Shown in pieces: positions 17,515-28,016 of a stretch of 36,288 nt of DNA. The stretch spans positions 1 through 36,288 of the forward strand of contig JAFUAA010000022.1 in NCBI GenBank assembly GCA_017460915.1, written 5' to 3'. The notes under the pieces are model-generated. The model was not told the origin of the DNA and did no database searches. It saw nothing but the letters and a program-made list of their open reading frames with translations. Every line of letters starts with the position of its first letter. The first letter of the stretch is position 1. The translations under genes were made by a program, and so were the position numbers. Origin of the DNA: Bacteroidales bacterium (GTDB taxonomy: Bacteria; Bacteroidota; Bacteroidia; Bacteroidales; F082).

Positions 17515-18840
17515 TTATGCTTTTTCTTTCCAGTATTTCTGAATCAACGATTCCTTCAAGCCCGTCTCCGCCTTGGTGAAATATTTGGCGAACAACTCCC
17601 AGCCCGTGTTCAGCATCTCCTCAATAGAAATGTTGACGTCGATGGCAAGGAGGCGTGTGGCGTATTCCTTGGCGTAGTCGAGGCAGCGCAGGTCGTAGTC
17701 GCTCAAGTCGAAGCCGTTCTCCAACTTGGTCTTGGCATTGGCGGCATCGGCATAGAGGCGCACCGAGGTGTTCATCACCGCGCTGTGGTCCTCACGGGTC
17801 TTCTTGTTCTGCACCAACTGTTTCAGACGCGACAGCGAGCGGAACGGGTCCACGATGACCTTACCCGAGTCGGGGTCGGCACGGAGGAACAATTGTCCCT
17901 CGGTGATGTAACCCGTATTGTCGGGGATAGCGTGCGTGATGTCGCCGTCGTTCAAGGTCGTCACGGCGATGATGGTGATGGAACCGCCATCGGGCAACTG
18001 CACGGCCTTTTCGTAAATCTTTGCGAGGTCGGAATAGAGCGAGCCGGGCATGGAGTCCTTGGAAGGAATCTGGTCCATACGGTTCGAGACGATACTCAAA
18101 GCGTCGGCGTAAAGCGTCATGTCGGTGAGCAGCACCAGCACTTTCTCGTTCTTGTCCACGGCGAAATACTCAGCCGCAGTCAGGGCCATGTCGGGAATCA
18201 GCAGACGCTCGACAGGCGGCTGGTCGGTGGTATTCACAAAGCTGATGATTTTGTGCAAGGCACCGGCACTCTCGAATTGGTTCTTGAAGAACAGGTAGTC
18301 GTCGTTGGTCAAACCCATGCCGCCGAGGATGATTTTGTCCACATCGGCGCGGAGGGCCACCATGCTCATCACTTGGTTATAGGGTTGGTCGGGGTCGGCG
18401 AAGAAAGGAATTTTCTGACCGGAGACCAAAGTGTTGTTCAAGTCGATGCCAGCGATACCCGTGGGAATCAACTGCGAAGGCTGTCGGCGCTTGAACGGGT
18501 TGACCGACGGGCCGCCGATTTGGCGTTTCTCGCCCTCCACAGCTGGACCGCCGTCGATGGGTTCACCGTAGGCGTTGAAGAAACGACCGGCTAGGTCTTC
18601 GCTCACATTCAAGGTGGGCGGCTCACCGAAGAAGGTGACTTCGGCATTGGTCGGGATGTCTTCCGTGCCGCCAAACACCTGCAAGGTGACGTTCTTGTCC
18701 TTGATTTTCACCACCTGTGCCAGACGGCCTGCCACAAGTGCCAGTTCATCGTTGGCCACGCCTTGCGCCTCAAGGGTCACGGTGGCCTTGGTGATGGCGG
18801 TCAGCTTCGTGTAAATGCGTTGAAAGGCTTTCTCACTCAT
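17515..18840 (-). CDS. ntpB: V-type ATPase subunit B (non-catalytic)
   Basis: A 441-residue nucleotide-binding-fold subunit. It has a degenerate P-loop region (LVSGQKIPFFADPDQPYNQ) in place of Walker A, the hallmark of the non-catalytic B subunit. The N-terminal beta-barrel (about residues 1-75) and the C-terminal helical domain are present (YDLRCLDYAKEYATRLLAID). Conserved elements LLTDMTLYADALSIVSN and GSITIIAVTTLNDGDITHAI sit where the head interface is formed. It overlaps the 3' end of ntpA by 8 bases. Length and features are normal for the bacterial V/A type. Confidence 0.95.
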   Translation of the reverse strand: MSEKAFQRIYTKLTAITKATVTLEAQGVANDELALVAGRLAQVVKIKDKNVTLQVFGGTEDIPTNAEVTFFGEPPTLNVSEDLAGRFFNAYGEPIDGGPAVEGEKRQIGGPSVNPFKRRQPSQLIPTGIAGIDLNNTLVSGQKIPFFADPDQPYNQVMSMVALRADVDKIILGGMGLTNDDYLFFKNQFESAGALHKIISFVNTTDQPPVERLLIPDMALTAAEYFAVDKNEKVLVLLTDMTLYADALSIVSNRMDQIPSKDSMPGSLYSDLAKIYEKAVQLPDGGSITIIAVTTLNDGDITHAIPDNTGYITEGQLFLRADPDSGKVIVDPFRSLSRLKQLVQNKKTREDHSAVMNTSVRLYADAANAKTKLENGFDLSDYDLRCLDYAKEYATRLLAIDVNISIEEMLNTGWELFAKYFTKAETGLKESLIQKYWKEKA

Positions 18841-20581
18841 GTTTCAGTTCCTCCTTTAACTGTCCGAGATATTTTTCAAATTGTTCCGACTTGAATTCCG
18901 AGTAGTTCATCTGACGGCAGATGTTGATCAAGCCCTTGAAGTAGGTCGTGCACTCCTCAAAGTTATCGAACTTGAACGAGCGGTCGCAGATTTCGAGCAC
19001 AAGGTCGAGCATGAACTTCTGGCGTTCGAGCGGCGTGGAGCCGTCGATGTCGTCGAAAGCGTCTTGCTGAAGAATCACGAAATCAACAAGTTCCGACTTC
19101 CAATATTGCTCGTGGTACGACATCGGCACGCCATCGTCGCCCAAGATGTTGATTTGCTCGTAAGCATCCTTGCCCTTGCGGATGATGTATTTCGTCTTGG
19201 TGACCTTATCAACCCAACCTTTTTCAATCTTCTCGTCGAGATATTCAATGATTTCGGGGTATTCCAAATATTTGGAATAGGAATCGACGGGATCAACGGC
19301 GGGATAACGCTTCTTGTCGGCGCGGTTTTGCGAGAGGCCGTAGAAGCAACGCGCAGCTTTTTTGGTGGATTCCGTAACGGGCTCCTTCAGGTTACCGCCA
19401 GCGGGTGACACCGTTCCAATGAAGGTGATGGAACCCGTGGCGCCGTTGTTGAGTTTCACGAAACCAGCACGAGCGTAGAAGTTGGAGATGATGGCCGAAA
19501 GGTCGACGGGGAAGCCGTCCTGACCGGGCAGTTCCTCCAGACGGTTACTCATCTCACGCAAGGCCTGCGCCCAACGCGAGGTGGAGTCGGCGAGCAGCAG
19601 CACCTTCATGCCCATGGCACGGTAGTATTCACCGAGGGTCATGGCCGTATAGACCGAAGCCTCACGCGCCGCGACCGGCATGTTGGAGGTGTTGCAGATG
19701 ATGATGGTACGCTCCATCAGCGAGCGACCTGTGTGCTTGTCCTTCAGTTCGGGGAACTCGGTGAAGATTTCCACGACCTCGTTGGCACGCTCGCCGCAGG
19801 CTGCCATGATGATGACGTCAGCGTCGGCTTGCTCGGCGAGGGCATGTTGTAGCACCGTCTTGCCGCAGCCGAAAGGTCCGGGAATGAAGCCCGTGCCGCC
19901 CTCGGCAATGGGGTTCAGCGTGTCGATGCAACGCACACCCGTCTCCATCACCTTGAAGGGACGCGGTTTCTCCACATAGCCGCCCACGGCCACCTTGACG
20001 GGCCATTTCTGCATCATCGTCACCTTCACCTCCTCGCCTTCCGCGTTGGTCAGCGTGGCGATGGCGTCGGTGATTTTGTACTGTCCGGCTTGGGCCACCT
20101 GTTTCACGGTGTAAGTGCCTTGGAAATTGAACGGCACCATGATTTTGTGGGGCAGCCAGCCTTCCATGACTTCGCCCAGCCAGTCGGCGGCAACCACCTG
20201 TTGCCCGACTTTGGCGATGGGTGTGAAGTCCCATAACTTATTCTCATCGAGGGCCTTGGTGTATTCACCGCGTTTCAGGAACACGCCTTCCATCGTGGCA
20301 AGGTTGTTCTGAAGGCCGTCGAAGTTGCTCGAAAGCAGACCAGGTCCCAAGGTCACCTCAAGCATGTAGCCTTGGAATTCCACTGGGTCGCCGATTTGGA
20401 GGCCGCGGGTGCTTTCATAGACCTGCACCGAGGCTTTGTTCCCGTTCACCTTGATGACCTCCGCCATCAACTTGACGCCGTCAAGGTCGATGAAGCAGAT
20501 TTCATTCTGTGCCACAGGGCCGTCCACCTCCACGGTAACCAGATTGGAAATGATTCCTGTAACTTTACCTGTTGTTTTCAT
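18833..20581 (-). CDS. ntpA: V-type ATPase catalytic subunit A
   Basis: A 582-residue catalytic subunit. It has an N-terminal barrel (residues 1-70), then the bulge domain typical of A subunits (~115-190). Walker A is GPFGCGKT (235-242), and the GERANE motif (263-268) carries the catalytic Glu. A Walker B region (MKVLLLADSTSRWAQALREM) and a helical C-terminal domain follow. All catalytic residues that I can place are intact. It hydrolyses or makes ATP at the A/B interfaces. The gene starts 29 bases after the DUF3307 gene and runs into ntpB. DUF3307 and SatD separate it from ntpE and DUF2764, so a SatD-proximal promoter may drive it. Confidence 0.96.
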   Translation of the reverse strand: MKTTGKVTGIISNLVTVEVDGPVAQNEICFIDLDGVKLMAEVIKVNGNKASVQVYESTRGLQIGDPVEFQGYMLEVTLGPGLLSSNFDGLQNNLATMEGVFLKRGEYTKALDENKLWDFTPIAKVGQQVVAADWLGEVMEGWLPHKIMVPFNFQGTYTVKQVAQAGQYKITDAIATLTNAEGEEVKVTMMQKWPVKVAVGGYVEKPRPFKVMETGVRCIDTLNPIAEGGTGFIPGPFGCGKTVLQHALAEQADADVIIMAACGERANEVVEIFTEFPELKDKHTGRSLMERTIIICNTSNMPVAAREASVYTAMTLGEYYRAMGMKVLLLADSTSRWAQALREMSNRLEELPGQDGFPVDLSAIISNFYARAGFVKLNNGATGSITFIGTVSPAGGNLKEPVTESTKKAARCFYGLSQNRADKKRYPAVDPVDSYSKYLEYPEIIEYLDEKIEKGWVDKVTKTKYIIRKGKDAYEQINILGDDGVPMSYHEQYWKSELVDFVILQQDAFDDIDGSTPLERQKFMLDLVLEICDRSFKFDNFEECTTYFKGLINICRQMNYSEFKSEQFEKYLGQLKEELKHE

Positions 20582-20610
20582 ATATTATGCATTACTTATT
20601 TTATTTGTTT

Positions 20611-21330
20611 TCAAACAATTACATTCGATTCGATTAACAATTTCACGGCAACGCCCACCAAAATCGCAAAGCCAAAACTCAACAAAGTTCCGACCAAAAC
20701 ATATTCCGACTTCACCGTATCGGTCTCCCTGAAACGCAGCAACAACTTGGCCGCCAGCAGGAAACCGATGGCTTCATATTGTCCCAACATCACGAAAACC
20801 AAGGTCAGCATCCTTTCAACATTGCCGATGACGTGGCCTGCATTGGGCAGACTTGGGTTCTCCTCGCCGTTGTTCGGGAAGGAGATTTGGGCATCCTTGA
20901 AAATGGCTTGGATGAAGAAATTGGCGGGACGCAGGCAAAACACGAAAGCCCAAACCCACAACAACACCTTCGTTTCGGGCAACCAAGTTGGCAACGCAAT
21001 CATACCTACCTTATTATATAACATCACAGCCGCAACAATGACGAGCAAATGAAGCAATTGGTCATAGAAAAACACGCCTTTCAAGTCCTTAAACTTCGAC
21101 TTCAAGCCATCAATCACGAAATGGAGCACAGCAATCGTCAACGCCACCCACCAATAACCCAAACTCATCGAAAGCAACCAAGCGCAGGCAAATGTAATCA
21201 ACGAATGGATGTACAAATGCCTCGACTTGAACGCATTGTCGGCTTTGTGCTTGCAAGACTTCTCTGTCTGTAAGTAGAAGTCGCTGACCAAGTGCGCCAA
21301 GAGTTGCAATATGACGAATTTGACTATCAT
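20611..21330 (-). CDS. DUF3307 polytopic membrane protein
   Basis: A 239-residue membrane protein with about six hydrophobic segments. The N-terminal 100 residues carry His/Asp pairs four residues apart: H13/D17 (AHLVSDFYLQT), H38/H42, H70/D74 (LHFVIDGLK) and D90/H94 (YDQLLHLL). On helices these would face one side. The H..D and QT pattern matches the family DUF3307, usually found beside SatD regulators. Its start overlaps the satD stop by 4 bases (ATGA). No function is established to my knowledge; the clustered His/Asp would suit a membrane metal site (inference). It lies inside the V-ATPase operon, upstream of ntpA. Confidence 0.85.
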   Translation of the reverse strand: MIVKFVILQLLAHLVSDFYLQTEKSCKHKADNAFKSRHLYIHSLITFACAWLLSMSLGYWWVALTIAVLHFVIDGLKSKFKDLKGVFFYDQLLHLLVIVAAVMLYNKVGMIALPTWLPETKVLLWVWAFVFCLRPANFFIQAIFKDAQISFPNNGEENPSLPNAGHVIGNVERMLTLVFVMLGQYEAIGFLLAAKLLLRFRETDTVKSEYVLVGTLLSFGFAILVGVAVKLLIESNVIV

Positions 21331-22004
21331 TGTTCGAAATTGAGTTTTTCAAAGTAAGTGACCGCCGATTCTATGGCGTTCCAACCGATGGAACTACTAT
21401 GTTGATTTACAACAGATTGCCTTATTTTTAGTTCTTTTGCTATTTCCTCTTCATTATGCCCCAACAACTTATGATAAAGAATTTCATTTTGTCTTGAAGT
21501 AGCATTTCTCAACATCACATCCAGCATACCTAACATCATGTTTATTTCTTCAGTAAGCAATGGGTTCGAACTGCCAAATAACATGCTCCGCTTGAGCGTT
21601 GCTTTTTCTTTTGTAGCCTTTTCCAACAAACGACCAGAAAAGTAAATAGCTTCCCCATCCATGATGTCTTGTTGCCTGTCAGCAGTACGCATTTCACCAA
21701 TACCGATGGCCAATCTAACACCATATTTCTTGAACAACTCACGCCTAGCATTCGTTTCTTTCCCCCACGAAAAGGTCTTCTTTACCAAAGTCTTCAATAG
21801 CAAGGCGACACGAAGTGCCTCATGCGGGTCGAACAAGAAAATCTCAACAGAGTCTCCCTTGAACAACCGCCCCCAATTCTTCCCTTGCGACTTTTCCGAT
21901 AATCCTTCAAGGAACCAGCGAATCTTCGACTGCAATAGTGACAATTCCTCCACACTAAGTGATGTGGAAGAAACAATGTCCGCTGAAATCGTAGCCTTTA
22001 CCAT
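21327..22004 (-). CDS. SatD-family regulator (cyclase-like domain plus HTH)
   Basis: A 225-residue protein. Residues 1-130 show landmarks of a class III nucleotidyl-cyclase fold: ADIVSST with D9, KGDSVE with D51, RLAIGIGE (98-104) and DGEAIYFSGRL (116-126). The two Asp are where that fold binds metal. Residues ~184-205 (NEEEIAKELKIRQSVVNQHS) form a helix-turn-helix. The family is SatD (name from a Streptococcus acid-tolerance locus). It is translationally coupled to DUF3307, and both sit between DUF2764 and ntpA. Three 29-bp-spaced palindromes lie directly upstream, so autoregulation and control of the downstream ATPase genes are plausible. Whether it is a catalytic cyclase or a nucleotide sensor is unknown. 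Confidence 0.85.
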   Translation of the reverse strand: MVKATISADIVSSTSLSVEELSLLQSKIRWFLEGLSEKSQGKNWGRLFKGDSVEIFLFDPHEALRVALLLKTLVKKTFSWGKETNARRELFKKYGVRLAIGIGEMRTADRQQDIMDGEAIYFSGRLLEKATKEKATLKRSMLFGSSNPLLTEEINMMLGMLDVMLRNATSRQNEILYHKLLGHNEEEIAKELKIRQSVVNQHSSSIGWNAIESAVTYFEKLNFEQ

Positions 22005-22019
22005 TTTATCCCTTTTTTT

Positions 22020-22146
22020 GGTTATATCCGCTGTTTATAACCTTTTTTGGTTGCTTTTATTGTTTATTTATCGGCTTTAAAACCGATATTTGTTATTTAT
22101 CGGCTACAGAACCGATATTCGCCAATCATCGGCTTTTTTACCTATA
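22020..22146 (-). promoter_or_regulatory. Operator-like array of palindromes upstream of satD
   Basis: TATCGGCTTTAAAACCGATA (22069-22088), TATCGGCTACAGAACCGATA (22098-22117) and CATCGGCTTTTTTACCTATA (22127-22146) are three near-palindromes starting exactly 29 bases apart with 9-base spacers. Their arms are conserved, the mark of a dimeric-regulator operator. A further inverted repeat, GGTTATA-N9-TATAACC (22020-22042), lies between them and the satD start. The array fills the 137-base gap between DUF2764 and satD. Confidence 0.75.
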
Positions 22147-22747
22147 TTTTCCCTCCTCCGCTCAAATCCAAATCCGCGTTCGTCCCGCGAATCTCCTTGA
22201 CGAGCTTGCGGAACATATCCTCCCCTTTCTCCTTGTCGAGCTCGGCCCAGCGTTGCACCGTCTTGGCCTTGACGAGGAAAGCGAGGATGGCGTTCATGTT
22301 GAAGTAGTCCATGCGGGCGATGTCGGAGGCTTTCTCCCATTTCAGCTCGTCCATCTTCTGCTCGCGCTGCACGAAGTCTGCGTTTTCGAAAATGTCGGCA
22401 ATTTGCCTTTCCTCCTCGAAGTCGGCTTCCTCGAAACTGATCAGATAAGGGTCGCTCTCTTTGCCGAGACGCTTGGCTAAGTAGTTCACCTTCATATTGC
22501 GCAGGCGACCGTCGAAATCGAAGTATTCGCGGATGAAGCGGTTCTTCGAAGCGGCGGCCTTGGCGTAGAAATCGGCGCCGAGCGTTGTTTCGTCGAAGCC
22601 TTCCTCCATCAGTTCGACCAGTTTTTGGTCGCTTTCGGAGAGCAGTTCCACGATGCTTTCCTTGACGGCCTGATAGTCGAAGCCCGTGTTCTCGAAGCCC
22701 GAGGTCAGCTCAGGCAAGCCGGCCACGATATAGACATAGTTATCCAT
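22142..22747 (-). CDS. DUF2764 V-ATPase-associated protein (C-like subunit)
   Basis: A 201-residue soluble, mostly helical protein starting MDNYVYIVAGLPELTSGFEN. Proteins of this family (DUF2764) occupy the second position of Chlamydia- and Bacteroidetes-type V-ATPase operons, where other organisms have subunit C. It probably joins the central stalk to the proteolipid ring (inference from position). Its start overlaps the ntpE stop in ATGA. Its C-terminal end (DLSGGGKI) lies over the third operator-like palindrome, so part of the satD control region overlaps this coding sequence. Confidence 0.85.
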   Translation of the reverse strand: MDNYVYIVAGLPELTSGFENTGFDYQAVKESIVELLSESDQKLVELMEEGFDETTLGADFYAKAAASKNRFIREYFDFDGRLRNMKVNYLAKRLGKESDPYLISFEEADFEEERQIADIFENADFVQREQKMDELKWEKASDIARMDYFNMNAILAFLVKAKTVQRWAELDKEKGEDMFRKLVKEIRGTNADLDLSGGGKI

Positions 22748-23358
22748 CAGCCGAACAGGATTTTCTTGGTGGCGGGACGCAGATAGTTGGCGATGAGTTG
22801 CGTGAACTCGTCGTCGGTAAAGTTGAGCACATAGCCGCCGTCCTTGGGCGCGACCTTGAAACCGCCGTTCACTTTCTTGGAGTAATCGACTTTCACCTCG
22901 CCCTTGAACAGGTTGGCGATTTCGTTCTTCACGAATTGCTCCATCTCGGCCTTCAATGCTTCGGGCAGGATGAGGCTCAAGTCAACGGGCGATGCGTTTT
23001 GAGGGTTGAAAGCCTTCACCACGCTGGAAACCAACTCCTTGACAAAGGCGGCGTTACCCATATTGGCTTTCACGCCTTCTTGGGCGGCCTTCGTCACCAC
23101 CATCTTCTCGATTTCCTGTTTCGTCACGGCGATGCTTTGCGTGGCGGCCATCTTCACGTCGGCGGCCACCTTGGTCTTCAGCTCGTCAGCTTCCTTGTTG
23201 GCTTGGGCGATGATGCGGTCGGCCTCGGCCTTGGCGTAGGCGACAATGCGGTCGGCCTCGGCTTGTGCCTTTTGCACCAGCTCTTCGCCGTCATGTTTTC
23301 CTTTCGAGAGGCCCTCGTTGTAGAGCCTGTCGGTCAATTCTTGCAGTTTATCTTGCAT
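22747..23358 (-). CDS. ntpE: V-type ATPase subunit E (peripheral stalk)
   Basis: A 203-residue peripheral-stalk subunit and first gene of the operon. Residues ~1-95 are one long Ala/Lys/Glu-rich helix (VQKAQAEADRIVAYAKAEAD; then IIAQANKEADELKTK). The C-terminal ~100 residues form the mixed alpha/beta domain that binds subunit B, containing GGFKVAPKDGGYVLNFTDDE. It lies 202 bases from the lipid operon and has its own -7 element upstream. No separate H/G stalk gene is seen beside it, as in the Chlamydia-like arrangement. Confidence 0.92.
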   Translation of the reverse strand: MQDKLQELTDRLYNEGLSKGKHDGEELVQKAQAEADRIVAYAKAEADRIIAQANKEADELKTKVAADVKMAATQSIAVTKQEIEKMVVTKAAQEGVKANMGNAAFVKELVSSVVKAFNPQNASPVDLSLILPEALKAEMEQFVKNEIANLFKGEVKVDYSKKVNGGFKVAPKDGGYVLNFTDDEFTQLIANYLRPATKKILFG

Positions 23359-23395
23359 ATATTTTCGTTTTGTTTGTTGCTAAAATAATTGGGTG

Positions 23396-23403
23396 CAAAG
23401 ATA
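23396..23403 (-). promoter_or_regulatory. -7 element of the V-ATPase operon
   Basis: Minus-strand TATCTTTG matches TAnnTTTG exactly, 37 bases upstream of the ntpE ATG. The surrounding 23404-23560 is AT-rich, contains no gene and separates this operon from the lipid operon. It holds short repeats of ATTTGC. Confidence 0.6.
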
Positions 23404-23560
23404 GCAATTTCAAATGCAAAACGAAAAGAATTGCGGAAAATTTCGTGAGGCTCACCGAAAGTTGGAGAAAAATCAATGAAATGCTGTTATTTTTTGGAAA
23501 CAAATCGCCCGCAAATCTTTCATAAATATTTGCTTTCGATTTGCGTTAGATTTGCTTCCA

Positions 23561-24355
23561 TTAGACGCTATAATACGCCCCCAAAATCCGCGCAAACCAC
23601 TTCGCCGGCAAAATCCGCTTCAACAACACCGAAAGCTTTTGCTCCAGCGAAGCCACCACATAGCCGTGGCACGGGTTCTTTTTCTTGATGATTTTTGAGA
23701 TTTTTCGGGCCAAGACGACGGGCTTCAGACCACCGTTTTCGTCGTGTTCCACCTTGGCGATGGCGGCTTTGTAGATGGGATAGGCTTGCAGCGCGGCCTC
23801 ATCTGTCACTTTCTTGCGGCTGCCCGTGAAGCCTGTGGCAAAGTCGCCAGGACGCAACACAACCACTTGTATGCCAAAGGATTTCGTCTCCAAGCACAAG
23901 GCCTCGCAATAGCCCTCGATGGCAAATTTGCTGGCGGAATAAAAACCTTGGAACGGCAGCCCCATCAAGCCGCCGATGCTGCTCAACGCGATGATCTTGC
24001 CGCTTTTCTGCTGGCGCATGTAAGGCAACACGGCGTCCACGCAATGCACCAAACCCATAAAGTTGGTGTCCATCTGCAAACGGATTTCCTCTTCGGTGGC
24101 AAACTCCAGCGGACCGCCAATGCCCATGCCGGCATTGCTAATCAGGACATCGATACGGCCTTCTTTCTCAACGATTTGCCGAATGGCATCGTTCACCGCT
24201 TGTTGGTCGCGCACATCGACTTGAAGGTAATGCACCTTGGGCAACGGCTCCACCTCTCGGCGCACCGTGCCGTAAACGGCGTGACCTTCCTGCGCGAGGA
24301 GCCGTGCCGTCTCCAGACCGAAGCCTGAGGATATGCCTGTGATGAAAATAACCAT
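23561..24355 (-). CDS. Short-chain dehydrogenase, probable 3-ketosphinganine or ceramide reductase
   Basis: A 264-residue classical SDR. The nucleotide loop TGISSGFG lies at residues 6-13, and NAGMGIGG follows at the fourth strand. The catalytic Ser lies in ALSSIGG, and Tyr/Lys in FYSASKF. A hydrophobic C-terminal extension (LSVLLKRILPAKWFARILGA) may touch the membrane. I start at the ATG at 24355, two bases after the serine palmitoyltransferase stop; a TTG at 24361 would overlap it. Directly following a sphingoid-base-forming enzyme and a GNAT acyltransferase, it most likely reduces the 3-keto group of ketosphinganine or ketoceramide (inference). The general SDR assignment is firm; the substrate is not proven. 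Confidence 0.8.
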   Translation of the reverse strand: MVIFITGISSGFGLETARLLAQEGHAVYGTVRREVEPLPKVHYLQVDVRDQQAVNDAIRQIVEKEGRIDVLISNAGMGIGGPLEFATEEEIRLQMDTNFMGLVHCVDAVLPYMRQQKSGKIIALSSIGGLMGLPFQGFYSASKFAIEGYCEALCLETKSFGIQVVVLRPGDFATGFTGSRKKVTDEAALQAYPIYKAAIAKVEHDENGGLKPVVLARKISKIIKKKNPCHGYVVASLEQKLSVLLKRILPAKWFARILGAYYSV

Positions 24356-24357
24356 CG

Positions 24358-26684
<2,327 letters not shown>

Positions 26685-26688
26685 TTTG

Positions 26689-26696
26689 CAAAAATA
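26689..26696 (-). promoter_or_regulatory. Possible internal -7 element in the lipid operon
   Basis: Minus-strand TATTTTTG fits TAnnTTTG but ends only four bases before the ATG at 26684, so it would give a leaderless message. It may be chance. Confidence 0.25.
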
Positions 26697-26710
26697 GGTT
26701 TTTATGAAAT

Positions 26711-27580
26711 TCAACGACTCAAATTGTCAAAATTCAACAAGTCTCGCGGATAGAGTTTTTCAGGTAACACCATGTCATACACCGAGTTACGCAACATCTC
26801 GCCAAAGTCTTCTTTCCGCGAGAACCGTTGCTGCTCCTCCACCGAAATTACGGGGCCAATGCCCAAACGGACTTTCTTCCCAGTCTTGTTGAGCACTTCG
26901 TGCGGCAAGCGTATCGTCCTGATTTTCCAACCGACAAGCCCAAGAAAATAGTAAAAGTTGGAGTTGCGGTCGAAGAAACGGATGGGCACAACGGGGACTT
27001 TCATCTTCTGTATCAAACGGATAGCCGACTCTTGCCACTCGCGGTCGTAGATGTCGAAGTCCTTGAAGTGGAAGTCGGAAACCGCGCCAGCCGGGAAAAT
27101 GCCCAAAGGATGGCCGTCCAACAAATGCTGTATTGCCTTGCGCACGCCCGCAATGCTCTCTTTGGCTACCTGAACGGCTTTCTCAGTGCGGGGCACCACG
27201 CTGATGAAGTTGTCCTTGATGGTCTTCACGAGTGCAAGGATTTGGTTGGCCATCACCTTGAAATCCCCTCGAAAACGCCCAATGAGGTCGATGAGGATGA
27301 GGCCGTCCAAGCCACCATACGGATGGTTGCTAATGGTGATGAATGGACCTTCCGTCAATGCGACCAGATGCTCCAGACCGCCCACTTCGTAGTTCACGTT
27401 GAGGTCGGTCAAAAACGCCTCCACGAACTCGGGACCCGACAGGTCTTCATGCCTCGCGTAACGCTCGGCCAGTTGGTCAACGCCCGTCAGGCGCATCAGG
27501 CGACAGGCCAAGGCGTGGCCTTTTTCGCCCTTGAACATCGGCGACATCTGCTCCAATTCTTCCATCGTAATCAAAGCCAT
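26711..27580 (-). CDS. PlsC-like lysophospholipid or O-acyltransferase
   Basis: A 289-residue acyltransferase of the glycerophosphate-acyltransferase fold. Motif I is SNHPYGGLDG, in which His and Asp are separated by five residues rather than the classic four. Motif III is FPAGAVSDF and motif IV VPIRF. The HPxGGxDG variant is seen in hemolysin-like/ornithine-lipid-type acyltransferases. It could acylate a lysophospholipid or an aminolipid. Within this operon it may modify a ceramide-type lipid or supply phospholipid (inference). It starts one base before the GtrA stop region and ends 26 bases before the GNAT start. No transmembrane anchor is evident, so it is probably peripheral. Confidence 0.8.
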   Translation of the reverse strand: MALITMEELEQMSPMFKGEKGHALACRLMRLTGVDQLAERYARHEDLSGPEFVEAFLTDLNVNYEVGGLEHLVALTEGPFITISNHPYGGLDGLILIDLIGRFRGDFKVMANQILALVKTIKDNFISVVPRTEKAVQVAKESIAGVRKAIQHLLDGHPLGIFPAGAVSDFHFKDFDIYDREWQESAIRLIQKMKVPVVPIRFFDRNSNFYYFLGLVGWKIRTIRLPHEVLNKTGKKVRLGIGPVISVEEQQRFSRKEDFGEMLRNSVYDMVLPEKLYPRDLLNFDNLSR

Positions 27581-27581
27581 C

Positions 27582-28016
27582 TCATTGCCCTTTCTTTTTC
27601 TTGAAAATCACGAACTCGTCCATCAGGAAGTTGAACGTCCCGGAGATGCAGAGTGCCAGCAAGTTGCATATCACCACGTCCCATTTCGTCAGGTATTGTA
27701 TCAACAGCAGCATCCCCATCTTGATGAGGAAGCCGCCCGTACACGAGGCATTGTAAGCCAAATAACGTCGGAAGAACGCCTTGACCGTCTTGTGGTCGAC
27801 GCGATCCTTCCATGTAAAATTGCAGCACACCAAGAAATTGACGAACGCCGCGCATTCGAAGGAGATGATGGGCGAAATGATGCACTGCCCCACATAGTTG
27901 TGGAACACGAGATGCGAAAATGCCCAAAGCACCAAGGTGTCGACCAAGGTGCCCATGAGGCTGCCAAAAAAATACTTCGGCAAACGCTTTACTATCAATT
28001 CCTTGACATTAGCCAT
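27582..28016 (-). CDS. GtrA-family membrane protein
   Basis: A 144-residue protein with four predicted membrane helices and the GtrA-type pattern: FGSLMGTLVDTLVLW near the start, CAAFVNFLVCCNFTWKDR in the middle and SGTFNFLMDEFVIFKKK at the end. GtrA proteins are thought to flip polyprenyl-linked sugars or help glycosylate membrane lipids and polymers. Its start overlaps the upstream CDP-alcohol phosphatidyltransferase by 8 bases. It may help move or decorate a lipid made by the operon (inference). Confidence 0.85.
   Translation of the reverse strand: MANVKELIVKRLPKYFFGSLMGTLVDTLVLWAFSHLVFHNYVGQCIISPIISFECAAFVNFLVCCNFTWKDRVDHKTVKAFFRRYLAYNASCTGGFLIKMGMLLLIQYLTKWDVVICNLLALCISGTFNFLMDEFVIFKKKKGQ

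Noticed and set aside
23404-23560. ATTTGC-containing repeats after the SDR gene considered as a terminator or array
   Set aside because: No stable hairpin with a T run and no regular period could be found.
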